From contig NZ_JAUAMC010000003.1 of NCBI RefSeq assembly GCF_031010195.1, forward strand, positions 62,001 through 126,000: a DNA stretch of 64,000 nt, read 5' to 3'. The translations under genes and the position numbers were made by a program. Positions 50,560 to 59,645 of the stretch are shown piece after piece. Under the pieces are notes generated by a model. It ran no database searches. It saw only the letters and a program-made list of their open reading frames with translations, and had not been told where the DNA came from. This stretch comes from Halomonas sp. SpR8. GTDB taxonomy: Bacteria; Pseudomonadota; Gammaproteobacteria; Pseudomonadales; Halomonadaceae. Numbering within the stretch: position 1 is the stretch's first letter; each line of letters starts with the position of its first letter.

Positions 50560-50963
50560 TGGCTTTGGGGCCAACCCAACGCGTCTTCTCTGCCGCCAAA
50601 CGCTTACTGAACTCGCTGATAGCCAATAGCGAAACCCGTCTGCGTTTGGCGGTGTTTGAGTTAGAAGAAGAGCGTGCCCGCTTAATGGTTCTGCTGCTGC
50701 TTTCAGGAGCAAGTTTATTGCTTCTGCTACTAGGCATTGCCACGTTAACGGCACTCATCGTGGTTCTGTTCTGGGACAGTTATCGCCTCGCAGCCATTGC
50801 GATCAGTGCAGGCGTATTGATAGGCGCAGGTTTACTGCTTGCATATATCGCTATCCGCCAATCAAAGCGTCACTCTCTCTTAAAAGAAACACTCAAACAG
50901 CTTGCCGCTGATCGAGCTTTGCTTGAGGAACCAAGTGATGAAACCATCCGCAGAGGCCGTTAA
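50559..50963 (+). CDS. YqjE-like / phage holin family membrane protein
   Basis: A 134-residue protein with two strongly hydrophobic segments (about 45-72 and 80-102: LMVLLLLSGASLLLLLLGI, and LAAIAISAGVLIGAGLLLAYI) and charged ends, as in the YqjE family (holin superfamily III). It starts at the ATG overlapping the upstream stop. The last 26 bp overlap the next gene. Role unknown; in E. coli the yqjD-yqjE-yqjK cluster is a stationary-phase inner-membrane unit. Confidence 0.87.
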   Translation: MALGPTQRVFSAAKRLLNSLIANSETRLRLAVFELEEERARLMVLLLLSGASLLLLLLGIATLTALIVVLFWDSYRLAAIAISAGVLIGAGLLLAYIAIRQSKRHSLLKETLKQLAADRALLEEPSDETIRRGR

Positions 50964-51249
50964 ACCGGCCACTAAACCACTGAGCCGCGCTGAGCGTAAA
51001 GCCCAACTGTTGGCTGAGTTGGAACAGCAGCGTGTGGATATATTGGTCGATAGCGAATATTTGCAGCAGGCAGCCTCGCCGCTCGATCAAAGCTGGAAAA
51101 GCTTTAGACTGCCGCTTTATATAGTTGGCGGCATGGCTGCCTTCAAGATAGTACGCCACCCTGGTGGCGCTATGGCAGCGGGTAGAACGGCGTTGGCAGG
51201 TTATATGCTACTTAAAAAGCTTAAGTTATTAGCCAAAGTAGCCACTTAA
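50938..51249 (+). CDS. YqjK-like small protein
   Basis: A 103-residue protein from the ATG at 50938 (GAGGAACCAAGTG upstream), MKPSAEAVKPATKPLSRAE. A charged helical N-terminal half with LLAELEQQRVDILVDSEYL matches YqjK-like proteins. A hydrophobic stretch (LPLYIVGGMAAFKIVRH) and a basic C-terminus suggest membrane association. It is third gene of the unit, overlapping the YqjE-like gene. A longer in-frame start at 50902 lies inside the upstream gene and is not used. Function unknown. Confidence 0.8.
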   Translation: MKPSAEAVKPATKPLSRAERKAQLLAELEQQRVDILVDSEYLQQAASPLDQSWKSFRLPLYIVGGMAAFKIVRHPGGAMAAGRTALAGYMLLKKLKLLAKVAT

Positions 51250-51296
51250 TCTACACGTTTTGCTGAGCCAGAGTTTACGTAAAATGCATTTCTAGC

Positions 51297-52481
51297 TCAG
51301 CAGGATTGCCCACAGGCAACTCCACTTGCCCAGGCCCACTGAAAGTTATATCCCCCAAGCTCCCCTGTTACATCCAACACCTCACCGATAAAACGTAGCT
51401 GCGGCAAGCCTTTCACTTCAAAGGTTTTAGAAGATATAGCGTCGGTGTTAACGCCCCCCATGGTGACTTCTGCCGTTCGCCAACCTTCGGTGCCCGCTGG
51501 CTTCAATTGCCAGGCATTGAGCCTTTCGGCCCACTCGTCCAGCGCGTGATTGGCATAGTGTGCCAGCGGCCGCGCTGGATCGTGGTCGGGATACCATTCA
51601 AGCAATGCTTGCGCCAATCGCTTGGGGAAGCGCTCTCCTAGCCATGTTGAAAGCTGACGTTTGGGCGTTACCTGCCGCGCTTCGCGGAGTGATTCCGCCA
51701 CGTTTTCATCAGGCAGCAAATCAACCGTGATGCTCTCCCCAGGCTGCCATACACTGGAAATTTGCAGCATTGCAGGCCCTGACAAACCGCGATGGGTAAA
51801 TAGCATGGGGTCAACAAAACGTCGAGTGCTTGCACTAACAGCAACCGGAACGCTCAGGCCAGAGAGCTCCGCTGCTCGGGCTTTCCAGGTGTCGCTAAGG
51901 GTAAATGGCACCAGCCCAGGGCGAGTCTCGAACACCTCCAAGCCAAACTGGCGAGCGAGATCATAGCCAAACCCGGTGGCACCCATGGTAGGAATGGAGA
52001 GCCCACCGCTTGCGACCACCACTACCCCCGCCTCAACTTTACCGAGTGACGTCGCTAGCCGCATGGCATCGCCCTGCTGTTCAACGCGGGTAATCTGCGT
52101 GCTGAGTCTTATTTCGACACCCGCCCATTCACACTCGGTGAGTAGCGTGCGAACTATTTCCTTGGCTGAAGTGGCACAAAATAGCTGCCCCGGTGTTTTT
52201 TCAACATGCTCAACGCCGTGCCGCTCCACCAGTTCTACAAAATGTTCTGGTCGGTATCGTTTAAGCGCCGAAATACAAAAGAAGGGGTTTGATGAGTAAA
52301 AGTGCTGAGGAGTCGTGCCAAGATTGGTAAAGTTGCAGCGGCCACCGCCGGACATCAGAATTTTCTTGCCCGCTTTGTTAGCGTGATCAAGCACTAAGAC
52401 GCGCTTTCCGTTATAGCCCGCTTGAGCCGCACACATTAAGCCAGCAGCCCCGGCACCGATGATGACGATGTCATATTTCAT
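51297..52481 (-). CDS. YhiN/HI0933-family NAD(P)/FAD-dependent flavoprotein
   Basis: A 394-residue flavoprotein. The N-terminal FAD-binding motif is MKYDIVIIGAGAAGLMCAAQ, the family block is KKILMSGGGRCNFTN, and VVASGGLSIPTMGATGFGYDLA and the C-terminal FIGEVLDVTGELGGYNFQWAWASG are diagnostic for the HI0933/YhiN family. The substrate is unknown. No Shine-Dalgarno sequence precedes the ATG; instead a ladder of ATGA-overlapping mini-ORFs leads into it (separate entry). Convergent with the YqjK-like gene. Confidence 0.93.
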   Translation of the reverse strand: MKYDIVIIGAGAAGLMCAAQAGYNGKRVLVLDHANKAGKKILMSGGGRCNFTNLGTTPQHFYSSNPFFCISALKRYRPEHFVELVERHGVEHVEKTPGQLFCATSAKEIVRTLLTECEWAGVEIRLSTQITRVEQQGDAMRLATSLGKVEAGVVVVASGGLSIPTMGATGFGYDLARQFGLEVFETRPGLVPFTLSDTWKARAAELSGLSVPVAVSASTRRFVDPMLFTHRGLSGPAMLQISSVWQPGESITVDLLPDENVAESLREARQVTPKRQLSTWLGERFPKRLAQALLEWYPDHDPARPLAHYANHALDEWAERLNAWQLKPAGTEGWRTAEVTMGGVNTDAISSKTFEVKGLPQLRFIGEVLDVTGELGGYNFQWAWASGVACGQSC

Positions 52482-52551
52482 AATGGGTAGTTCATAATGG
52501 ATAGTTCATAATTGAAAAATCATGATGGACGGCTCATAAAGAGTGACGCAT
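52477..52551 (-). other. Ladder of five ATGA-coupled mini-ORFs leading into the YhiN-type gene
   Basis: On the minus strand ATG codons begin at 52551, 52537, 52523, 52509, 52495 and 52481, exactly 14 nt apart. The first five open 5-codon frames (MRHSL, MSRPS, MIFQL, MNYPL, MNYPL), and each ends in TGA overlapping the next ATG as ATGA; the sixth ATG is the gene start. AAGG lies 8 nt before the first ATG (CAAGGCGCTCTACATG) and no good ribosome site precedes the later ones. The DNA consists of degenerate 14-bp units (for example TTCATAATGGGTAG and TTCATAATGGATAG on the plus strand). Whether ribosomes use it is not known. Confidence 0.8.
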
Positions 52552-52670
52552 GTAGAGCGCCTTGGGCTATAAAAAGCAGGCATTCTAACAGGATCAAGGC
52601 TTAAAATTACTATATGTCAGAATTAGTCTATACAATAACTGTATAAATATTTACTAACACTGAGACGACT

Positions 52671-53771
52671 ATGCATCTGCCCTCGCGTCGACGACTTTTC
52701 CTGCCATTTACGCCAACTCCACTCGCCCTGCTTTTTTCTCTGGCCCTGCTGTTTTCTAACGTAACATTCGCCCAGTCAGCGCCACCGGTGATAGGTACAC
52801 GGGCAGTGATGACTACCTGGTCAGATCCGCTAGAGGCCTTGGGAACGCTTAGCGCAGAAGAGAGTGTCACGCTTTCCGCCACCGTCACGGAAATTGTTGG
52901 CGAGATCAATTTCCATGACGGTGAACAAGTCGAAGAGGGACAACTGCTTATTCGCTTAGAAGATGCTGAAGAGCAAGCGCAACTCCGAGCATCCCAGGCG
53001 TTACGCGAAGAGCGCCGCAATGCGTCCGATCGCGCCTCGCAGTTGCAGGAGCGAAACTTAGCGGCCCGTGCAGACGTCGAAGACAATAGATCCCGGCTGC
53101 GCCAAGCGGACGCCGATATTCAAGCGATTGAAGCACGCCTAGCCAATTACCAGATAGAAGCCCCCTTCAGCGGCCGTGTGGGCTTCCGCAATATCAGCGT
53201 TGGCGCTTTGGTAACGCCAGGAATGGACTTGGTCACGCTTGATAAGCTTGATGTCATGAAGCTGGATTTCAGCGTTCCTGAAGTTTTTTTAGGCCGCCTT
53301 ATGCCAGGCCTTATGCTAAATGCCACCACCGCCGCCTTTCCCGACGATATCTTTAGCGGCGAAATCGCCACCATCGGCACGCGGGTTGACCCTGTCACAC
53401 GTAGCGTTAACGTGCGCGCCGAGTTCGACAACGCTGATGGGCGTTTACGCCCTGGCATGCTGATGGAAGTGATCGTTCAACAGCATGTTCGTGACACCAT
53501 TGTCATTCCCGAAGCCGCTATTGAGCCCAGTGGTGACCGACATTTTGTGATGCTTATCCAACAACGCGATGGCACTACGCGTCTAGCCCAGCGTGAAGTC
53601 AAGATTGGCGAGCGGCGCAACGGCGAAGTGGAAATACTCGAGGGATTAGCAGCGGATGACTTAATTGTCTTCCATGGCCTGCAGTTGGCTAGGGATGAGC
53701 AAGAAGCAAGGCTGATCGGGATTGCCGATGACGAGACCGGTATTCGAGCGCTGCTAGAGGCTGACCGCTAA
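52671..53771 (+). CDS. RND efflux periplasmic adaptor (membrane fusion protein)
   Basis: A 366-residue membrane fusion protein with an N-terminal signal or anchor (PTPLALLFSLALLFSNVTFA), a barrel-sandwich/lipoyl domain (VGEINFHDGEQVEEGQLLIRLED), a helical hairpin (about 100-150; ASQLQERNLAARADVED) and beta-barrel domains (APFSGRVGFRNISVGALVTPG; TRVDPVTRSVNVRAEFDN). It links the inner-membrane pump to an outer-membrane channel. It shares one base with the pump gene (TAATG). No outer-membrane factor gene and no TetR-type regulator is adjacent, so TolC-like partners are elsewhere. Confidence 0.93.
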   Translation: MHLPSRRRLFLPFTPTPLALLFSLALLFSNVTFAQSAPPVIGTRAVMTTWSDPLEALGTLSAEESVTLSATVTEIVGEINFHDGEQVEEGQLLIRLEDAEEQAQLRASQALREERRNASDRASQLQERNLAARADVEDNRSRLRQADADIQAIEARLANYQIEAPFSGRVGFRNISVGALVTPGMDLVTLDKLDVMKLDFSVPEVFLGRLMPGLMLNATTAAFPDDIFSGEIATIGTRVDPVTRSVNVRAEFDNADGRLRPGMLMEVIVQQHVRDTIVIPEAAIEPSGDRHFVMLIQQRDGTTRLAQREVKIGERRNGEVEILEGLAADDLIVFHGLQLARDEQEARLIGIADDETGIRALLEADR

Positions 53772-56700
53772 TGCGTTTATCGGATATTTCTGTTCAGCGG
53801 CCGGTACTGGCGATGGTCATCGCCGCACTGATTATTGCCTTTGGCTTCTTAGCGCTTAATCGCCTGCCGCTTCAAGAGTACCCCACCATTGATCCGCCGA
53901 TAGTCACTATCGACACCCGCTATCCAGGTGCTTCCGCCAGCGTGGTTGAAACACGCATTACCCAAGCGCTAGAAGACCGCATCGCCGGGGTGGAAGGCAT
54001 TGATCTAATCACGTCGCAAAGCGAAGATGGCCGCTCTCAGATCGAAATCGAGTTTGGCATTGATATGGACATCAATGCCGCCGCCAACGATATTCGCGAC
54101 CGCATTTCCGGTGCGTTGGGCAACCTGCCTGAAGATGCTGATAGCCCTGAGGTCACCAAGGCTGACAGCAGCGAAGAGATCGTGGTGTGGCTAAGCCTTT
54201 CCGGCGAAGACTACTCCATTACAGAGCTTACCGACTACGCCAACCGCTTTCTGGTCGACAGTCTCTCTGTGCAGCCGGGCGTGGCGCGAGTGCGGGTCGG
54301 CGGTGGCAGTGACTATGCCATGCGCGTCTGGTTAGACCGTAATGCCCTGGCGGCACGTAACCTAACCGTTAGCGATATTGAAGATGCCCTGCGCGCCGAG
54401 AACGTGGAGCTGCCAGCAGGCTCAATTGAATCCGAAGATCGACAGTTTATTGTTCGCCTGCCCCGCAGTTTCGCCAGTGCCGAAGATTTTCAGCGCCTTG
54501 CGCTCAACTCTCCTAGTGACGCCTCTGCCAATCAGGAAGAGAGCGGCTACTTAGTCCGCCTTGGGGACGTCGCGCGGGTGGAAGTTGGCGCAGTAGAAGA
54601 TCGTTCGGTCTTCCGCTCTAACGGCGTGCCGATGGTAGGCCTTGGCATGATTATGCAATCAACGGCCAATGTCATCGAGCTCTCTGAAGCGGTGCGAGTG
54701 GAACTTGAGCGCTTGCAAGGCACGTTACCGGAGGGAATGTCGTTAAGCTTAAACTACGATGCTTCACTGTTTGTTTCTGGTGCGATCGAGCAAGTAGTGA
54801 TGACGCTATTTATCGCCATGGGGCTGGTCGTAGTCGTGATCTTCATGTTTTTGGGTAATTTACGTACCACCTTGGTGCCCGCGGTCACGGTACCCATTGC
54901 GGTTATTGGGGCCTTTACCGCCCTGGCCGCGATGAATTTCTCGATCAACCTGCTAACGCTGTTAGCGCTGGTATTGGCCATTGGCCTGATTGTCGATGAT
55001 GCCATCGTCGTGCTTGAAAATATTAACCGACGCATGCACGACTACGGTGAAACGCCCTTGGTAGCCGCTTTTCGTGGCACCCGACAAATTGCGTTTGCGG
55101 TTATCGCGACCACCTTGGTGTTGGTGGCCGTCTTCGTGCCGCTGAGTATGCTTCAGGGCGATATCGGTCGACTGTTTTCGGAATTTGCGCTCACCATGGC
55201 GGCAGCGGTCGTTGTTTCGACCCTGCTGGCGCTGACGCTCACCCCAATGATGGCGTCTAAAATACTAAAGCCGGGCATGCACGACAGCCGCATTGGCAAA
55301 GCCGTGCAGTGGCTGCTTAGTGGCACGCAGCGGCGCTATCAAACCGCTCTTGAGTGGATGCTAAAAATGCGCTGGCTGGTCGTGGCCATGTTTGTGCTGT
55401 TGATTGCCGCCACGGCTTGGCTGGCCACGGCACTACCCAACGAATACACCCCACAGGAGGATCGCGGTAACTTTATCGTATTAGTCAATGGCCCTGAGGG
55501 CGCCACTTTCGACTACATGATGGATTACATGGATGAAATCGAAGCGCGCATGAACCCGCTGGTCGAGAGCGGCGAATTAGAGCGCGTCGTGGTTCGCGCC
55601 CCGCGTGGCTATGGCAACATCGAGAATTTTAACAGCGGCTTTATCATCGTCAATATGGCCGATTGGGGCAGCCGACGCAGCGCTTGGGAGATCATGGCCG
55701 AGGTACGTCAGACGCTTAGCACCCTGCCTGGCGTGCAGGCCTTCCCAGTGATGCGCCAAGGCTTTGGTCAGCGCACCCAAAAGCCGGTGCAATTTGTGCT
55801 GGGCGGAGGTACTTACGAAGAGCTTGCCCGCTGGCGCGATACGCTGATGAACCATGTGCGTGAAAACAACCCGCGCTTGATGGCACTAGAGAGTAACTAT
55901 AACGAAACCCAGCCCCAACTGCGGGTGGAGATCGACTACGAACGGGCGGCCTCTTTAGGCGTCACCGTTACGGAGATCGGTAGAACCCTGGAGGTATTGT
56001 TAGGCGGCCGAAATGTCACCCGCTATGTGGATGACGGCGAAGAGTACGATGTGATTTTAGAAGGTGATCGCGGCAGCCAGAACAGCCCCAGAGCACTGGA
56101 TAATATTCAGGTTCGCTCGGCTCGTACCGGTGAGTTGATTCCTCTGGCAAGCCTCGTCACGCTTTCCGACTTTGCTGGCGCCAGCACGTTAAATCGCTTT
56201 GATCGCATTCGCGCGATTACCATTGAGGCTAATTTGGCGGATGGCTACCCCCTCGGCGAGGCGCTGGCGTATTTAGAGGAGAGTGCTGCAGAACTGTTGC
56301 CAGAAGAGGCGCAGACCAATGTGGCGGGGGCATCGCGTGATTTTCAACAGGCCAGTGGCGCCACCGCCTTCCTGCTGATACTCGGCGCTTTAGTGGTCTT
56401 TTTAGTCCTGGCTGCGCAGTTTGAAAGTTTGATTCACCCTTTTGTGATCATGCTAACGGTGCCGCTGGCAATGAGCGGTGCCCTGCTTGCGCTACTGCTG
56501 AGCGGCCAATCGCTGAATATTTACAGCCAGGTAGGGCTAGTGCTGCTCATTGGCTTGGCCGCTAAAAACGGCATTCTGATTGTTGAGTTTGTCAATCAGT
56601 TACGCGATGAGGGCCATGCGTTCCGTACGGCGCTGATCGAAGGCGCGGTCACTCGCTTAAGGCCCATCTTAATGACCGCGGTGACGACCATGGCCGGTGC

Positions 56701-56935
56701 CATTCCGCTTATTATCTCGACCGGCCCCGGTGCCGAGTCGCGTTTGGTCATCGGCACGGTGGTGATGGCGGGGGTGGGTTCGGCGACGATTTTCACACTA
56801 TTTGTCGTACCTGTGGCGTATGACCTGCTGGCACGCCATACCGGTTCGCCTGGAGCAGTGAAGCGTCGCTTAGAGAATGAGATAGCCAATGCGCCCACGG
56901 CGACCCAAGCACCGGAAGGCTCGGCAGACAGATAG
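53771..56935 (+). CDS. RND-family multidrug efflux pump (HAE1 type)
   Basis: A 1054-residue inner-membrane trimeric pump. It has twelve predicted spans with two large periplasmic loops. It begins MRLSDISVQRPVLAMVIAALI, and QEYPTIDPPIVTIDTRYPGAS is the family block. The TM4 proton-relay segment LALVLAIGLIVDDAIVVLEN keeps the two adjacent Asp residues, and GLAAKNGILIVEFVNQLRDEG is the TM10-11 motif. It belongs to the AcrB/MexB-like (HAE1) group and not the metal CusA group. It exports hydrophobic or amphiphilic compounds; substrates cannot be told. A bidirectional terminator follows. Confidence 0.94.
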   Translation: MRLSDISVQRPVLAMVIAALIIAFGFLALNRLPLQEYPTIDPPIVTIDTRYPGASASVVETRITQALEDRIAGVEGIDLITSQSEDGRSQIEIEFGIDMDINAAANDIRDRISGALGNLPEDADSPEVTKADSSEEIVVWLSLSGEDYSITELTDYANRFLVDSLSVQPGVARVRVGGGSDYAMRVWLDRNALAARNLTVSDIEDALRAENVELPAGSIESEDRQFIVRLPRSFASAEDFQRLALNSPSDASANQEESGYLVRLGDVARVEVGAVEDRSVFRSNGVPMVGLGMIMQSTANVIELSEAVRVELERLQGTLPEGMSLSLNYDASLFVSGAIEQVVMTLFIAMGLVVVVIFMFLGNLRTTLVPAVTVPIAVIGAFTALAAMNFSINLLTLLALVLAIGLIVDDAIVVLENINRRMHDYGETPLVAAFRGTRQIAFAVIATTLVLVAVFVPLSMLQGDIGRLFSEFALTMAAAVVVSTLLALTLTPMMASKILKPGMHDSRIGKAVQWLLSGTQRRYQTALEWMLKMRWLVVAMFVLLIAATAWLATALPNEYTPQEDRGNFIVLVNGPEGATFDYMMDYMDEIEARMNPLVESGELERVVVRAPRGYGNIENFNSGFIIVNMADWGSRRSAWEIMAEVRQTLSTLPGVQAFPVMRQGFGQRTQKPVQFVLGGGTYEELARWRDTLMNHVRENNPRLMALESNYNETQPQLRVEIDYERAASLGVTVTEIGRTLEVLLGGRNVTRYVDDGEEYDVILEGDRGSQNSPRALDNIQVRSARTGELIPLASLVTLSDFAGASTLNRFDRIRAITIEANLADGYPLGEALAYLEESAAELLPEEAQTNVAGASRDFQQASGATAFLLILGALVVFLVLAAQFESLIHPFVIMLTVPLAMSGALLALLLSGQSLNIYSQVGLVLLIGLAAKNGILIVEFVNQLRDEGHAFRTALIEGAVTRLRPILMTAVTTMAGAIPLIISTGPGAESRLVIGTVVMAGVGSATIFTLFVVPVAYDLLARHTGSPGAVKRRLENEIANAPTATQAPEGSADR

Positions 56936-56969
56936 TTCGACGCAAATAGTCCAGCGCAAACAAAAAAAT

Positions 56970-57001
56970 GGGCGCCCCTGCTGCTGCCGGGACGCCCTTT
57001 T
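56970..57001. terminator. Bidirectional terminator between the RND pump and the DUF3617 gene
   Basis: GGGCG (56970-56974) pairs with CGCCC (56993-56997); after one mismatch CCC pairs with GGG around a 10-nt loop. The stem is preceded by AAAAAAA-T and followed by TTTT, so it can end both convergent transcripts. Confidence 0.8.
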
Positions 57002-57025
57002 AGTCACTTAGCTAAAGGTCTGTGC

Positions 57026-57466
57026 TTATTCGCACTCGCCAAGATGCTCGCCTTTAATGACCGTATTCATGCTTAGCTCGCCCATGGGCGATTGAGTAAG
57101 GATATCGACGCTTCCTTCAATGCGCTCACCCATAAAATGCATTTCACCATCGATGGTCGCTTCGCCACCTTCAGCACGGCATACCATGCTGTAGCTCAGG
57201 CCATCTTCTGTCATGTCCTGCTCAAGCAACTCGCAGCCCTCTTCTTCTTCAATGAAGCCGAAGTCAGCACTCTCAAGCTCTTCTTGAGTAATACACTGGC
57301 GCTCTGTTTCCGTTTGATCCGGAATTTCCATTTCGCCGCTTACGCTGGTTTTACTAACAAACTCCCACTCACCAGCGGCCACATTGGGGGTTTCAGCCAA
57401 CGCGACCATCGGAAAAGCCACTAGGGCCGCTACTGCCATGTTACGTAACATCATCGCTACTCTCAC
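57026..57466 (-). CDS. DUF3617 family periplasmic protein
   Basis: A 146-residue secreted protein with a signal peptide (LRNMAVAALVAFPMVALA). The mature part begins AAGEWEFVSKTSVSGEMEIPDQ, the usual DUF3617 opening (GxWexxxxxxxxg), and contains several Cys residues in QCITQEELESADFG and EEEGCELLEQ that likely form disulfides. The end KGEHLGECE also fits. Function unknown. It is acidic, as is typical for secreted proteins of halophiles. Convergent with the RND pump gene. Confidence 0.87.
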   Translation of the reverse strand: MRVAMMLRNMAVAALVAFPMVALAETPNVAAGEWEFVSKTSVSGEMEIPDQTETERQCITQEELESADFGFIEEEEGCELLEQDMTEDGLSYSMVCRAEGGEATIDGEMHFMGERIEGSVDILTQSPMGELSMNTVIKGEHLGECE

Positions 57467-57600
57467 TGCGTTGCTTTAGGAATTTAGAGCCTAGGTATCC
57501 TACCTGATTCAATCCCACGATGCCCTATCCAACGACCACACTGCTACACTGAACGAATAACAAGGTAATTCAGCGCACCCGCTATACAAGGTAGCCAACA

Positions 57601-57810
57601 ATGCAAGACGACGCTCTGGTCAATTATGACTTTCACTGCCCTTACTGCGATTCACCGCTGACCTTCCTGATCGATACTTCCCAAGGCAGTCACGACACTT
57701 GGGAAGATTGCCACCAGTGCTGCGCACCCATCCAGCTGCAAATCGTTGTTTCTCCCGTCACCGGCGAACTCGACAACGTCGTTGCCGGACGCGACGATGA
57801 CGTGCTCTAG
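57601..57810 (+). CDS. CPXCG motif-containing cysteine-rich protein
   Basis: A 69-residue zinc-ribbon-like protein. The first Cys pair is in FHCPYCDSPLTFLIDTS and the second in WEDCHQCCAPIQLQI, giving a C-x2-C...C-x2-C site with one extra Cys. Its central SQGSHDTWEDCHQCC and the acidic end DNVVAGRDDDVL match the CPXCG family. Function unknown. It is a single small gene, tail to tail with potI. Confidence 0.88.
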   Translation: MQDDALVNYDFHCPYCDSPLTFLIDTSQGSHDTWEDCHQCCAPIQLQIVVSPVTGELDNVVAGRDDDVL

Positions 57811-57831
57811 CCTTGAATTTAACGTCTTGTA

Positions 57832-58662
57832 TTAAGCGTCTCGCAAGGCAGCTTTGCGTTTGGTTTCGTTGCGACGCATAAAGAACCATGCCAGTAAGGT
57901 CGCCAGCGATACAGTCAAAATAATCAGTGTCGCGAGCGCGTTAATTTTCGGTGATACGCCCATTCTTACCGATGAAAATACTACCATCGGCAGCGTATTA
58001 GCCCCCGGACCAGAGACAAAGCTGGCGATCACCAGATCATCGAGCGAAAGTGTAAACGCCAACAGCCAGCCCGCCGCTAGCGCGGGCGTAATAATCGGCA
58101 ACGTGATTGAAAAAAAGGTTCTAAGCGGAGGCGAGCCCAAATCCATCGCAGCCTCTTCAATCGAGTGATCCACTTCACGCAGGCGCGCAGCCACCACGAC
58201 CGCCACATAGGCGCTACAAAACGTGGTGTGGGCAATCCAGATCGTCGCCATGCCGCGGTCAGCGGGCCAACCAGTAATTTGCGCCATCTGTACAAATAGC
58301 AGCAGTAGCGAGAGACCAGTAATCACTTCAGGCATTACCAATGGCGCCGTCACCATACTAGAGAGCGCCGTTTTGCCCCGAAAATGGCCGAAGCGTGTCA
58401 TCACGAAAGCAGCAACGGTACCTAAGCAGACCGCCATGCTGGCCGCAAAAAAGGCGATGCGTAGGCTTGTCCATACTGCCGACAATATCTGCTGATCGCG
58501 AAACAGTTCGCCATACCACTGGGTAGAAAAGCCGGCCCAAACGGTGACCAGTTTCGAAGCGTTAAACGAGTACACCACCATTACAAACATCGGCAGGTAG
58601 AGAAACAACAGGCCAAGCACCAGCATGATTGTCGAGAAATTAATCCGCGGCACTTTGCTCAT
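57832..58662 (-). CDS. potI: Putrescine ABC transporter permease PotI
   Basis: A 276-residue permease from the ATG at complement 58660-58662, which overlaps the potH stop by 4 bp; a longer frame to 58785 reads through potH and is rejected. Six spans are predicted. The EAA loop is EEAAMDLGSPPLRTFFSITLP, and LAFTLSLDDLVIASFVSGPGANTLPM is the PotI/PotC C-terminal block. It forms the channel with PotH in the PotFGHI putrescine importer. Last gene of the operon. Confidence 0.94.
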   Translation of the reverse strand: MSKVPRINFSTIMLVLGLLFLYLPMFVMVVYSFNASKLVTVWAGFSTQWYGELFRDQQILSAVWTSLRIAFFAASMAVCLGTVAAFVMTRFGHFRGKTALSSMVTAPLVMPEVITGLSLLLLFVQMAQITGWPADRGMATIWIAHTTFCSAYVAVVVAARLREVDHSIEEAAMDLGSPPLRTFFSITLPIITPALAAGWLLAFTLSLDDLVIASFVSGPGANTLPMVVFSSVRMGVSPKINALATLIILTVSLATLLAWFFMRRNETKRKAALRDA

Positions 58663-59594
58663 GATTCTAGTTCCCGTGACTGATAGCGGTGAAACCAAAC
58701 AATCGGTACCAGCAGTAGCAGTAGCATCACCATGGCGAGCGCCGACGCCACCGGCCAATCGCGGTTGAGGAAAAACTCCTCCCACAACACCTTGCCGATC
58801 ATTAACGTATCCGGCCCCCCGAGCAGCTCAGGAATCACGAACTCCCCAACCGCGGGAATAAATACCAGCATAGAGCCTGCCACGATGCCCCCAGTAGAGA
58901 GCGGCAAGGTGACCTTAAAAAACGTGTTGAGCTTGCGCGAGCCTAGGTCTGAAGCGGCCTCAAGCAGCGAGTTATCCAATCGACTCAGATGGGCATACAG
59001 CGGCAGCACCATAAACGGCAAGTAGGCGTAGACAATCCCAATGGTAACCGCGAACTGGGTGTTCATCATACGCAGCGGCGAATCGATAAGACCTAGCCCC
59101 ATCAATAGGTTATTGATCAATCCGCTGTTGCTTAAAATCCCCATCCAGGCGTAGACACGAATCAGAAAAGACGTCCACGAAGGCAGCATGACCAACAGCA
59201 GTAACAGCAGTTGCCAGCGTGCCGGTGCTCGGGCCATCGCATAGGCCATCGGGTAACCAATCAACAAGCACACCACCGTGGCAATGAACGCCGTTTTCAC
59301 TGATCCCCAGTAGGCAGCGATATACAGCGAATCCGACAGCAGGAAAAGATAGTTACCTAGATTGAGAAATACGTGCAGCGTCTGGTCAGCGTACTCCAGC
59401 AGTGGGCCATAAGGTGGGATGGCAATCGCTGCCTCGGACAAACTGATCTTGAGCACCAGCGCAAAGGGCAGTAAAAAAAACAGCGTTAGCCAAACAAGCG
59501 GAAACGCGATCACCGCCCTGCGCCCTATTTGCAGGCGTTTGAGCAGTGTTGAATAACGTATTGCAGGACGTGCTGAAGAACGAGATGGCTTCAT
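58659..59594 (-). CDS. potH: Putrescine ABC transporter permease PotH
   Basis: A 311-residue permease. The start chosen is the ATG giving MKPSRSSARP, with GAGGAG about 10 bp upstream, in place of the GTG three codons earlier. It has six spans and a long N-terminal cytoplasmic stretch. The block LPSWTSFLIRVYAWMGILSNSG, the EAA loop LLEAASDLGSRKLNTFFKVTLP, and PAVGEFVIPELLGGPDTLMIGK are typical of PotH. It is coupled to potI by ATGA and lies 51 bp after potG. Confidence 0.95.
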   Translation of the reverse strand: MKPSRSSARPAIRYSTLLKRLQIGRRAVIAFPLVWLTLFFLLPFALVLKISLSEAAIAIPPYGPLLEYADQTLHVFLNLGNYLFLLSDSLYIAAYWGSVKTAFIATVVCLLIGYPMAYAMARAPARWQLLLLLLVMLPSWTSFLIRVYAWMGILSNSGLINNLLMGLGLIDSPLRMMNTQFAVTIGIVYAYLPFMVLPLYAHLSRLDNSLLEAASDLGSRKLNTFFKVTLPLSTGGIVAGSMLVFIPAVGEFVIPELLGGPDTLMIGKVLWEEFFLNRDWPVASALAMVMLLLLLVPIVWFHRYQSRELES

Positions 59595-59645
59595 TAAAGG
59601 CACTCTCCTCGCGGTATGATAAGCACTATAGTTGCGGTAAAGAGG

